From: Macrocystis pyrifera
Lineage: Eukaryota > Sar > Phaeophyceae > Laminariales > Laminariaceae
Length of the DNA: 64,000 bases
Assembly: GCA_031763025.1 (NCBI GenBank)
Contig: JASSKH010000003.1
Span: 18,942,977-19,006,976 of the forward strand
Reading direction: 5' to 3'
Shown here: positions 41,209 to 53,100 of the stretch, in pieces
How the letters are laid out: every line of letters starts with the position of its first letter
Position numbering within the stretch: position 1 is the stretch's first letter
Program-made: the position numbers and the translations under genes
The notes under the pieces: generated by a model
Databases searched by the model: none
Seen by the model: only the letters and a program-made list of their open reading frames with translations
Told to the model about the DNA's origin: nothing

Positions 41209-44200
41209 TGACTCGCAACAGGACGTGGTGGTGAGCCATTCGAAGCTTGGCAAAGTGTTCCGCTCTGAGGGTCCACGTCACACACCCGTACAGCCAGATC
41301 TCAATCACCTCGGCCTTCAGCAGTCGGACTTTCAGGCCAAGGGGGGCGGCCGTCCTATCATACAACTCCGGGCCGAACCGTTTGAGGTCCGCATGAGACG
41401 GATCCGTCGGTCGATTTCGAGCGAGAGGTCAGAGTTTTCGTGGATAATGCCGCCTAGGTATAAGAACTGGGCCGTCTGTTTATATCTCTGGCCTGCTGCT
41501 TCGATGACGAGTGGTGGTGCGAGGACTGTCTGCTCTGGTGTTCGTATAAGCATTGTCTCTGTCTTCTTTTCCTATACCGTGAGCCCTGCAGCTTCGAAGA
41601 CAGTCACGATGACTCTCATTATTTTCGCGAGCCCTTCAGCCGACTTCGGGAAAAATTCTGCGTCATCGGCGTACAACATGCCCCATACAGCCCTTCGCAA
41701 GCACGCCAACGGGTCCTGCTGCTCTGTACCGACTACTCCATCATCACCGAGTTGAACCAAATCCCTTACGATGGTTTCGTCTTGGCTGAAGTGCACTAGT
41801 ACGACGTGTAGCGCAGCAGCGAAGAACACGTTGAATAGTAACGGTGATAGCACACAGCCTTGTCGCAGCCCCTGTGTAACATTAAACCATTCCCAGTGCC
41901 CGCTGCGCAAAGGAGACCCCGCATGCCTTCGTGGAAACTACGGAAAATTGTCAGCATCTTGGTTGGTACGCCAAATCGTGTGAGTGCCTCCCATAGCAGC
42001 TCCCGGTCGACAGTGTCGTATGCTTTCTGGAGGTCGATAAAGCACACGTACAGGGGGAGTTCCTCTCTCGTCCGAGCTCTTGCAACCGGCGCACGACGAA
42101 CAGCATATCAATTATTGATCGTGCGGGGCGGAAGCCGCACTGTTCCTCCGGGAGTACTTCCTCGGTCTCGCAGTAGTTGCTGAGGCGGGACGCGACGATT
42201 TTCAAGAAAACTTTGCCCGCGTGGGCAGCAAGCGAAATCCCTCTGTAGTTGTTGCACTCAGTGCGGTCCTTTTTTTTGTGAAGAATCTTGATGATCGAAT
42301 ATTTCCGTTGCTGGGAGACTTCTCCTGTTACCCGAACAAGGATGTTCTGAAAGCACTGGACGAATGTAGGGTGGTCGATTTATAGGAGTTCGGCCGGGAA
42401 ACCATCTGGCCCAACAACTTTCCAATTTGACATCCCCTTAAGTGCTTCCGTCATCTCGTCTATGGATGGTTCATCTCCGAGCGACAGTTAAAGCGGTAGC
42501 GGTGGCAAGAGGTCGATGATCGTGGGATCGAGTTTCAGCGATTTCGTGTTCAAAGGTTTGTGGTAAAACCCCGACCACCGTTCACGAATTCGAAGCTTAT
42601 CCCGCAACAGCGAGCCATTCTCGTCCCTAATGAACTGCTCGCTTCTCGCTTTAGTCCCGTCCAATCCCACCGTGATCTTAAGGTGCTTGCAGGACCCCCT
42701 CTGCTAGTTATTCTCTAGGAGTCGTTCGGTTTCCGCGAGGTACTCTTCGAAGTACGCATGCAGTCCTGCGGCGATCACCTTCAGCAAGTTCGCACACGCA
42801 GATCTCAGTGTCTTGCACGCGGTTCTATCCCAGGGGTGGGCACGCAAGATTTGTCGTAGATCCTCCCTAGCTGTACATGCTACTATGAATGCGGCCAAGG
42901 TTTCGGCAGACTCACACCATCCATGTCTGCGGTGGCGATGTGGAGGGAGTGGCACTTCTTTCTCGACCGTATCAATAATAGCCGCAGTGAAAAGCTCAAC
43001 CATGCCCGACGTATATTACGGGGCTGGATAACCTGGTTGAGAGTGGACGGACCCTCGCGACTACTCGTTCACGACACTTTTCATCGGACATAAAAAAAAC
43101 TGCCTGTCGAACTCTCAGCGTTTTGTCAGTCTTCGTATTTGTCTGTTGGGCGGAAAGTGACCACTAAGTCGGACTTTGATATACAAGATGTTGTGGTCTG
43201 AGTCAACCTCAGCTGGGGCGGAAAGCTGTGGGACGACTTTAACCAGTAACATCTTGTACTCTAGGTCGATGGGCTCGATGGGTTAGGCTGTAGTCGATCC
43301 GCTTAAGGTCATCCGGCCTGGTGCCGTTGTGCGTATGCGATATCCCACCCTTGCGCGTACTGAAAAACACGTTGGTGAGAGCTAACTTGCAAATGGTGGC
43401 GAACGGCAGGAGTCATTTGCCATTATAGTTACGAACATCACGCCCGTATGCTCCAGCACTCTACTTTCATCATCACCGCACCCATCCATCCTCTGCCCAG
43501 TTTGCGCGTTGGCATCCATCAGTACAAACAGACACTCTTTCGTCGGAATCTTTTCCACCAAGTCCTCCAGCTTCTGCCAGAAAATGCGTTTCAGTTCGGC
43601 GTCCTTGGTACAATTAGTTGGAGCATACGCAACGACAAAGTTAACTGCCTCGCATTTACTAGCCAGCTCAAAGCGCATAGACATGAGCCGTTTGTCAATG
43701 AACTGGTGAGTGTACACAGACTTACTGCGCAACGATTCATTGACAGCTAGACACACTCCGTACAGCTCTTGCCTTTTTCCTGGCCTGAACAGAAAACGCG
43801 ATACCCTGCCGCACGGAACGTCGTGCTCCCGGACCTCCGTGTTCTCTGCAGGCCAATGAAGTCACAGCCGAGTTGCCGTTCCTTCGTCAGTACACGCTCG
43901 TCATGTCCGTACCCGTTCTTCCCCTTTACAGCCAGGGTGCGCACATTGTAGGTCGCTACCGCCACAAGTGCCTTCTTCTGTCTCTTACGAGCAGCACGTG
44001 CTGCTTTCCATGCCAGCCGACATGAGGCTCGTCCCCACCTCCTTTTTTGCTTCTTTTCTTTCTTTTTCTTCTCTATGACGAATGCGGCTCTCCGTTCCGT
44101 AGCCCTGTACGCGCCTTGGTTTCCGGGTTGCAGTCGTCCCAGCCAACGCCGACACTCCCATCCTTCCTGTCGTGCATGCATACCCACGCTGTGGCCAGCC

Positions 44201-44223
44201 TCTCCACTCCCCCGGCTGCCCAC
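41202..44223 (-). mobile_element. Degraded LINE (APE endonuclease plus RT), 3' end replaced by array D
   Basis: On the minus strand an APE-type endonuclease is broken over two frames. 44223-43747 carries VATYNVRTL and DFIGLQRTRR; 43756-43382 carries VVAYAPTN and LMDANAQTG. The RT follows: [10 protein letters not shown] (about 42140), [20 protein letters not shown] (about 42040-41980), GLRQGCVLSPLLFNVFF (about 41875-41825) and the catalytic LYADD (about 41660). A thumb/C-terminal part (FLYLGGIIHENSDL, HHHVLLRVIG) runs to 41208. Several frameshifts and stops separate these. The endonuclease motif LQETR reads LQRTR, losing the catalytic Glu. The missing C-terminus is of the kind seen at 38088-38426. 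Confidence 0.85.
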
Positions 44224-45419
44224 TTAGCGCTCTCTGCTGTGGTGATGTACCCGTCCCGCCTGAGGGATGAACTCCTTGGCGTCGGGGTTAAGAAGAAAAA
44301 ACATCACCACCACCCCACGCGGTCCTTAAAGTGAGCAGGCTACCAGCCGTACCGCGCAAGGTTTCCAGCCCGAGGCTCGATGCTCGTGTGACTGTCGCTA
44401 GATCGTTGCAGGTCTTGGCGGACTTCCTCGGCCTACCCGCAGGCCGGAGAAAGCTCGCATGACCCTCCCATACCTGGAATGTCCTGAAAGCCCATGAATA
44501 TGCCATATCGCAGTCTGGTGGGAGGCCACGAAAGGCCACGAAGTGCCCTGAAGTGCTATGGAACCGTAATCCACACGTCCGCGACACACTGTATAAAGTC
44601 TGTGTTTGGCGCCCAGCACTTCGCTCAACTCGTTTGGAACCAAACACATATAGGGTGTCAAGCTGTACTGTAGTCATTATCGGGGCGGGGGGGGAATGAT
44701 TGTAGGCCACCATCCTTGTCCTCTCAAACGCACTAATCACCGATTGCCTCGATCATCTGCGCTCGATGAAGTTAGGAGTGCGACGGAAGCGTAATTGCCT
44801 CCACCCCCACCACTAACTACTGCGGTAGTGTCGACAATTATATATGGAATAGTCACCGTTGACAGTTGACCGTTGATCGTTGGCCGTATGCCGCAATTCA
44901 TTTGGGTGAAACGACCGCTCGGAGAACGCGCAATAGGTTAAACCACCCTTTTGTTGTGACTCTTATGCATTTGGCTGCAGTGACGGCTGTGGTGATGCTG
45001 ACGCTGACAGTGGTCGAGATGGCGATTGAGGTGGACCTCTCGCCTTGTTTCACTTACAGACGTGACGGCTGTGCCGATGATGCACCCCAGCCTGCTTGCG
45101 GTCATGGTGGCATAGCGGCAAAGGCAAGCCCTAAACGGCGCTTTCTCTCGGAACGGGCACCTCTGTGCTATCCTCTTTTACCGGTGCGTGGTGCAGTCCT
45201 CTGATTGGGGTAGCGAGAAGGACCGTCTCCCTCTTCATATTCACCCCCCCGCGCTTTCGATGCCGGTATTTGTTGCAGCTGCCAACGGAAAAGGCTTCTA
45301 GGATGCACCCTCATGAGTTCGAGGTATCAACACTACCTCACTCGTCGTTGTGCCTTCTCGGTGATGCTACTGTAGGCGCTCATTAATAGGTGGAGTGGCA
45401 CCGCATCGCCCTGCAAGAA
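44224..45419. other. Unannotated spacer
   Basis: No recognised gene. It contains a G-run at about 44687-44694. The minus-strand frames at 44288-44740 and the plus-strand frame at 44866-45204 lack motifs. Part of it may be the 5' leader of the antisense LINE. Confidence 0.3.
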
Positions 45420-45790
45420 CGGTCCATGCCCACATTGTCTGGCTTATCCATGGCATACCCCGACACATATCACATAGCAGTGCCATGAACGCTAACGAAC
45501 GAACATGTTCATGGCACCACCATGGGCACGTTCATGGCATCACTATGGGATCACCACAGGACTGCCATGGGAGTATGGGCTGCCATCGAAGCGCCATGGG
45601 ACTGACACGGGAATGCTATGGGGCTATAGTCGTGAGACTGCCATGCCATGGTCATGCCATTGGGCTAGTCATGAGACTGCTGCCATGGAACTTTGCAGTC
45701 CAGTGGGAGTTTTTGCGCCAGTTTTACAGTGTAGAAAACTGTTTTCATGGAAATTACGATGAACCTGTCATGGTAGCCGGTTTCATGAAC
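45420..45790. repeat. Palindromic-word array E (ACTGCCATGG type)
   Basis: Recurring GACTGCCATGG, CACCATGGGCACG and GCCATGGGACTG with similar edges to array C (AACGAACATGTTCATGG on the left; TTCATGAACGTATGTGAAATC on the right). Same family as C, with no fixed period. Confidence 0.7.
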
Positions 45791-45958
45791 GTATGTGAAA
45801 TCGTATACGGTACCGAGATTTGTCTTGAAGGCACTACCGACCGGGAAGCGACCTTTCGACGGGAACGACCACTACTGTAGTGCTATAGTATTGGCGGTGG
45901 GTCGACAATCGAGCCCCTCGCGCGACCATAAGGGCGAGGTATGCACCTTAGCGGGGAA

Positions 45959-46100
45959 GGGGGGGGGGGGTGTACTCTTGTCGTGTATGGTCGTAGTCGT
46001 ACGACCATGGACCCTTGCATCCCTGCAACTCCAGACGGAGCATGGCGAGTTTTCACCGACCAGGCAGACATTGTTTGCACCAAGCGTAAAGCGCCGTGAG
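45959..46100 (-). mobile_element. Poly(C)-type retro-insertion, copy D (truncated)
   Basis: It begins on the plus strand with a G12 run followed by TGTACTCTTGTCGTG and ends at GCGCCGTGAG. On the minus strand this is the family 3' part (CTTGGTGCAAACAATG, CCTGGTCGGTGAAAACTCG, GAGTACA, poly(C)). It lacks the 5' two thirds. Confidence 0.65.
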
Positions 46101-47385
46101 CGGGGAAGGAGGCGGGGGATGGAGGGGAGGAGGGTCAATGATTTGTCATATATGTCAGTTGTAGCGAAGTAGGCAAATAAGAGTAATTGACACCGGTAGA
46201 GCCAAAGAGCTAAACCCATAGAGATAGGAATATACGAAGTACAGCAGTACGGCCATGGACAACACACTTTTAATACAACCATTGTACACAAAAAAACTGT
46301 GTACGGGTATACGGTATACTACAGTACAAACAAACACCGACAGGCGGACTCGATACGTTATTGCGCTATTGCGTGATGATGATATTGGCAAGCGCGTAGC
46401 ACGTGGAGGCTGCCAAGCTGGGGACACTATTGAGATATCACAAGCAAAGATAAATTAACGTGTACAGTCACCTATTATACACATATCGTACATATACGTA
46501 TGCTATATCACGGGTGAAGCTGGCACCTCGAACGATCGTCAATATAGTAATAGCTGAACAGAAACCAACACCAGTTTTCCGACAAGTTGTCCAAAATAAC
46601 AACGTGGAACAACATGGCTCACCATGCTGACGCTTATTATTCTCTACAGTAGTCCACAGTAGTATACCTGGTATAATAGTGCAACGTCGTGTGGCGTATT
46701 CCTCCATAGATTAGTGTGACGGGTGGTGCAACAATCTAGACAACAGTAGCACTTTACGTACTGTCATGTAACAATACAAAGATAATACTAAGTAGTGAGA
46801 ATAGCGTTAAATACTCTTCTAACGAAGAGATACTTTACTAACCCAGCCTTCCACCGGAATACTACTGCTACTACTACTACCACTGATGTACAGCAGTACA
46901 TTGCCCGCAGTTTTCTAATTTGTCAATTTAAAGTGCCATAGGCATGCTCGTACTAACAAAAGCAACTCCCAACACCTACCTCAAGATGTATGAATGCCTG
47001 AGTCCACCGTTGACGTACTACTAAGCGCATTCTAGAGGCCATATGTAATCAATACCTACCTATACAGTAGTGGGTGAACAAGGAAGCTGCCGAGGTGGCG
47101 AGGTGAAAGGGTACGCAAGGCCTTTCATTTTTTAAAGGTTCGTCCGCAAGGAAAACATTTATAATGTCATATATAAACTTCATCTCGTTTGCATCTTAAT
47201 AATTACGAGCGAGTTTATCGTTGACCGATTTTTTTCATGCGGATGTTATCGATGTATGTTGATTAAAGAACGATCACAGAAACTTTTCGATGAGCAACGA
47301 ACGCAAGTCACAAAGAGTACAACAAGATGCACACATGACACACGAACACTTGAAGGCATGACAACATGAACACGAACCGTGTCAC
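46101..47385. other. Unannotated spacer upstream of SOD2
   Basis: AT-rich. It contains several TACAGCAGTAC-like words (46242, 46888) and TACTACTACTAC at about 46863-46880. No gene recognised. Confidence 0.35.
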
Positions 47386-47600
47386 TCACTCCCCACTCTC
47401 GGTGACACTGTTTTCTTTCGAATATCGCCCATCTATCGTAGAATAGACAATAATACCACGGGCTCTGTGACCTCGCAAGACGGGCCTTGTATCTTCAACC
47501 ACGATCAAGTATTCCTCCACGTTGAAGTCCGCATCACACACAACCGCCTTCACAACCGCCCTCCCCTCGTCAGACACAACTTTCGCTTCACTCCTTCATT
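47386..47600 (-). CDS. Possible terminal exon of an unknown antisense gene
   Basis: A minus-strand frame with protein-like composition (VVKAVVCDADFNVEEYLIVV, ARGIIVYSTIDGRYS) ends in TGA near 47386. The frame has an upstream in-frame stop just before GGAG/TGAAG, so it could be the last exon of a longer gene. It lies about 240 bp upstream of the SOD2 start on the opposite strand. No family recognised; a chance open frame is possible. Confidence 0.3.
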
Positions 47601-47666
47601 TTCGGTCACCAGGTACTGCTGTACAGTGTACACAGCTACACCACTTCTATCGTACTACAATAGCAT

Positions 47667-47697
47667 CACTAACACCACCACCACCACCACCACCACG
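47667..47697. repeat. (CAC)n microsatellite upstream of SOD2
   Basis: About nine CAC triplets, 145 bp before the SOD2 start codon, in the probable promoter or 5' UTR. Confidence 0.85.
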
Positions 47698-47840
47698 CCG
47701 ACATCGGACCAGCCTATCAAGCAGGAAAGCTTGCGATACCGCGGCAGTCACTACAGGCAGTAGTAGCGCCTGAAGCCCCTCGCCTTCGGTGATCCCTACA
47801 ACCGCAACATATACACCGCAGCAGCATATACCAGGCAAGG

Positions 47841-50097
47841 ATGAAGTGGGGATTTTTTGCTGTGCTGGGTGCAGTCCTCGGCATGTACGCATCAGGGAAC
47901 GCCATCGAGCTCATGGAGCTGCCTTACGGTGAAAGCGACCTCGAGCCCTACATAAGCGCGGAGGTGAGTCTCCTGCATTACTTTATTTAGCTACTTGGCC
48001 ACTTGGTACAAGATGCTACACAACTATGAATAGAGGCCCGGCCATGCATGGCTCCGCACGCGGCTATACAGTGGTTTATGGCAAATCCTCGGGAAACGAA
48101 ACGCATTACGAGAACAAAAAAAACTACCCGGTTCGAAATAATACATATATACAAGGCTTTCCTTCGGAGTGGGTATTCCGTCGTTTCGTGTACATAAATC
48201 TGCAATTAATTGGCGACAACTCTACTCATATCACAATAGCCCAAAGCCAACCAAACTAAATGTATTTGTGTAAGAAACGGTGAAGGATGTAATAATCGCG
48301 TTTATTTATTAATGTAATGTGAAACGTAAGATCAGGTGACGCAAGAGTAAGAATGGCATTCGCCTAATAATAAGAATAACATCTTTCATCAGTGTGGGGA
48401 GAGAGTGGAGTAGTAGTGCTTGGCATGTGGATGATATACAACATACAGGCTGTTGTTTAAAGGAAGGTTTGGGACAGGAGAGAAAGCAGCAGTGCCGGCA
48501 ACGACAACGGTTATGGAAATGTTGTACCTGGTATAGTTGCTGGGCGGCCGTGATTTCGATGTAACCAGCATAGGAGTTTGGATGAGACATGGTATGTAAA
48601 GTCTTCCAGGATGCTGTAGTAACGAGGCGGGATGCCCATAATGTGGATCTGTTCGCTGTTGAACCCGTTGGATATGTGTAGGAAGAAATAATCGTGATTT
48701 TGGGAAATGTGGGAAACAATTTGTTTCCTTTCGTTCGTCCTGGATGGCGACAGTCTGCTTGGCGTACTGCTTCGGAATTCCGCGAAGCCCTGGAGCAGGC
48801 GAAATGGAAGGGAGTCTTTTTGCGGTTGATGATGATGTCTCCGTCTTTGATGGTGGAGTCCGTTAGGCGGCAGTTGTAGCACTTGCCACGGACCTGGTCG
48901 AAGTAAACATATAGGGTGCGCGGGGCGGGAGTGGCGTGCAGGGAATGGCGGGGGAGGGGGAAGGGGGGGGGGGGGGGAGAGTTCATTATTTGTACTACTC
49001 TTACAGCGGCACAACAGCAGTACGTAATCGCTTGCAATACGACGGCAGCAGCAGCAGCAGAAGCAGCAAGTACGTAATTTCATTGACGATACAGAAATAT
49101 GTAGACGCACAAGTGTAGTACAGTACACACACAAATCACGTCCAGCATGATGTACGGCAACAACGCAGCAGCACCACAAAAAAAATCATTGACGATACAG
49201 AAATATGTACACACGCACAAGTTGAAGTGTAATAGACACACAAATCATGTCCAGCATGATGTACGGCAACAACGCAGCAGCGCCACAAAACGACCAGGAA
49301 ACACAATTATCCGAGTACATACAAACATTCAGTGAATATTGCGGCAGCACTAAAAGCAGAGCAGCAGCAGCAGCAGAAGCAGCAACGGATCGCCACAGCG
49401 TTGGCAGCAGCAGCGTAGCAACGATATGAAAAGAAGGGAGAAAAAAAAGTATGTACCCCGAGGCCGTCCGAAAAGTATTTTTGGTACCTCACTGTAGACC
49501 CACCTCCGCATGCTGTACGGCAACAACGCAGCAGCATAGCAACAAAACGAATTACGAGAAAAAACGTAGTACGTACGCAAAATGCAGGAGCAAAACGACC
49601 AAAATATTTTTTTTACGTATCAAAAAAGCCATTTGGGTACGAAAATGGCCAATAAAAACAATAATCCGCGTTGGCAGCAGCAGCATAGCAACGACATGAA
49701 AATAAGGAAGAAAAAAAGTATGTACCCTGGTATGCCGCAATCGCAAAACCTACGGAATTTCATTGACGATACGGAAATATGTACACACACAAGTGCAGCA
49801 TGATGTACGGCAACAACGCAGCAGCACCACAGCAGCAGCATAGCAACGATATAGATGAAAATAACCAAGCCAAAAACGAGAAATTGCAGTACGTACGCAA
49901 AATGCAGGAGCAAAACGACAAAAAATATTTTTCACGTATCAAAAGGAACCATTTGGGTACAAAAACGACCAAGTAAAACAGTAATCCGAGTACATACGAA
50001 CATTCAGTGGATATTGCGGCAGCATTTGCAGCAGCAGCAGCAGAAGCAGCTACAGCATTAGCAGCAGCAGAAGCTGCAACGAATCGCCGCAGCGTTG

Positions 50098-50132
<35 letters not shown>

Positions 50133-53100
50133 GGCAGCAGCAGCATAGCAACGATATGAAAATAAGGAAGAAAAAAAGCATGGACCCTGGTATGCCGCCA
50201 TCGCAAAACCTACGGAATTGACGATCCGAAAATATGTACGCTTCCAGCATGATGCACGGCAACAAAGCAGCAGCACTACATACGGCAGCAGCAAGTGCAC
50301 AGGAGCAGCAGGTGCACAGCACGGCAACAACGCACCAGCACTACGGCAGCAGCGAGTGCACCGGATAAGCAGGTGCACAGCAGCAGCAGCACGCATGGCG
50401 TGGCGCTGACAGCAGCAACAGCAGCAGCGGCAGCCGAAAACGAGCAAAATGAGTACGTGGGGTCACCAAAACATGTACACGCAGAAATCGTGTGCTTCAC
50501 GTCCCGCAAACAGTTGTGCATGTGCGCGTTCGCGTGCACTACAGTTGTGTGTAAGAGGAGCCGACCCAACGCACGAAGGGGAAAGAACGAGGATGGATGA
50601 GTCAAAAAAAAAAAAAAAAAACGCTTTGACGTAAGTTTGTATGCAAAAAGGCAATTGAAAACCCTTAAAAGACGTGGCAACATACAGCATGCACAATAGA
50701 CGTAAGACACTCACCACTGTCAGCAGTCTCGAGGGAGTACGAGACAGTCCCTTCCTTGATCGGGCGAGCACAGAACTCGCAGTCGGTTGCCCTGTCAGGA
50801 TGATCCCGCCACCACGCACGTGAGATCCTAGCAGGTGGCGAAGGCCACGTTTTGGCCACCAGGCGCGGAGTTCTTGACAAAAGTGCTGGTCCGTGCACTG
50901 GTCGCAAACAACAGCCGGCACCAGGTCGGTCTTTGTCGTTGCCGCTCTCTTGCCAGAGGGCGAGGACCACGCGCCTCTCGACGAGGGGGAGGTGAGCTTA
51001 GGGGGCGTGGAGAAGGGAGAAGCGGGGGTTGCAGCACCGGCAGGTTCGCCACCGACAGCAGCAGCTTGGCCGCCGACAGCTGCACCTATTTATGCCGTTC
51101 GTCGAAGGCGAGACGCCTCTTTTAGGCGCCGTGCGAAGATCTGTCTATTGGTTGGCAGTTTGCGGAAGAAGAAAGAAGAAAGGTTGTTTGGCTATTTGGC
51201 GAAGAAGAAAGAAGAAAGGTTGTTTGGCTGTTTGGCGAAGAAGAAAGAAGAAAGGTTGTTTGGCTGTTCGACTGTTTCAAAGAAGGAAGAAATGTTGTTT
51301 GGCTGTTTGGCTGTTTCAAAGAAGAAGGGCTGTTTGCGAAGAGCTGTCTATCAGTCGGTCTGTCTGCCAAGAGCTAGCAAGTGACAACGACCTCAAAAAT
51401 CGTAATTATAGTTGTATCTATATAGTCTTTCTACATCAATCAATGCCTTTTTTCCAACTGTTTTCAAGCATGCCATCCGCCTCAGCAACGGAGTCAAACA
51501 AGCTTAACCTAGCAAATAGTCTTCAGCATTCACCTTGAGCCACGACGAACAGGAAACATCCACCGTCAGCACCACCGAAATAGTTAGCTATACTGACTGC
51601 AGTACCAGTATAAATATGTCCGCCCCCTGAAAATAAGACTCAACGTCGTAAGGATAAGGAGCGGTTCCGTTGTTTATGCCTCACCTGCCTATCCCTTGAA
51701 CATCCAATCGATAGCAACCTTCACAGCAAGCAGTGCGTTTGCCACTACATACGGCAGTGTTGTTCGTGTCAGTTAACATATCATTACAATGTTTGCCGTT
51801 GGACAATGTCCATGCAGCCTGTGTCAATTGCAAGAAAAGACGAAGAAACAAAATTTAGGACAGATATGGCTCGTCGTCGGGACCGAGAGGTTTTCGGTTA
51901 GCGCTAGGGCTAGGTTGGGGGCTACGAAGTCGGGTCATGGTCGAGACCGCCAACTTGACAATCACAAACATTGAATACGTCACCACTCTATGTAGTCTAT
52001 TACGGGGGTCCATAGTTAACGAGACCAATTTTTGTTAGTAAAAATAGGTAAATATATAGGTTTTTATGTATACCATAGGTCCTATTAACTATGGACCCCC
52101 GTAATAGGAGTATAACCCCTTTTCAAGCACGCTGTCCAACCTGAGTCAAACTGCAACCAGCCATGCTCGTCGTCCCGTCCCGCCCGCTCTATCTAATGAA
52201 TATACTTCATAGAGTCGTGGTACTTCGAGGTAGGATATTTATCGCGCTGAGACCATGAGCAAAAATTTGTAAACTCAACCTTAAAATCCCGTCTAACACT
52301 TAATATCCCTTTTCGCTCGATGAAAAATGTGCAGAGTACTATATCATATGAGAAACTGGTATCCGGTAAGTGGTACGTAACTACCAAGTAACCACCGTAA
52401 AATTGTTATATCCGACATCGCTCGATTCGCAAGCTTCCTCACCACACCTATGTCCTTTCATGGCGTTTTGCTGTTCTGCTGTCAATCACCCCCTGCTCAC
52501 CATTAATAGTGCTCGGACGAAACACTAAGAAGGCAGATGCACACGTTAAAGTAGTAGTAGTGGTCTCACTTCTTCTGATACTAGCGTGTAACTAACAACG
52601 ATACTGGGCACACCCACTCGCACCCTCCTCCCTTGTTATTGTTTGTTGTTCTTCATGTTCTTTATCGCTCCGTTTCTTACCTTGCTGGGCAACAATGCAC
52701 GCACGCACGTCGTCAATCTTTACTCGCCACCCTCAACTGGCAGACGATCGAGTTTCACTACGGAAAGCACCACGCCGCCTGTGAGTCCCTCCCTGCACCC
52801 AATTGCAGGATAGATACACTTGATACATAATAGCTACCAGCTACCAGGTACCTGGTATAGGGCCATGTTTAATGAACGGATTATTCGGTGCTAAGGGCTT
52901 CAAGCTCCCCCAAAAGCCCCGATAGGGGCAGTGGCTTATCAATTTCTGAGCTCCTCACGTGAGTATGTAGGTCACTATCGACATCGCCACCGTACGTATC
53001 CATCACCCAATACAACTTTTTTGCTTCCAAGAAGCTTATTCGCGCAACCCGACCAACATTAATATTTCTAATCCGAAAACAAATGCCACTCTGGGCGTAA

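Noticed and set aside
49307-50447. Poly-Cys/poly-Gln frames in SOD2 intron 1
   Set aside because: Products of GCA repeats read in several frames on both strands.
51162-51340. Repeat protein with KKKEERLFG units
   Set aside because: It lies within SOD2 intron 1 with no splice context; both strands are open because the unit is 36 bp.
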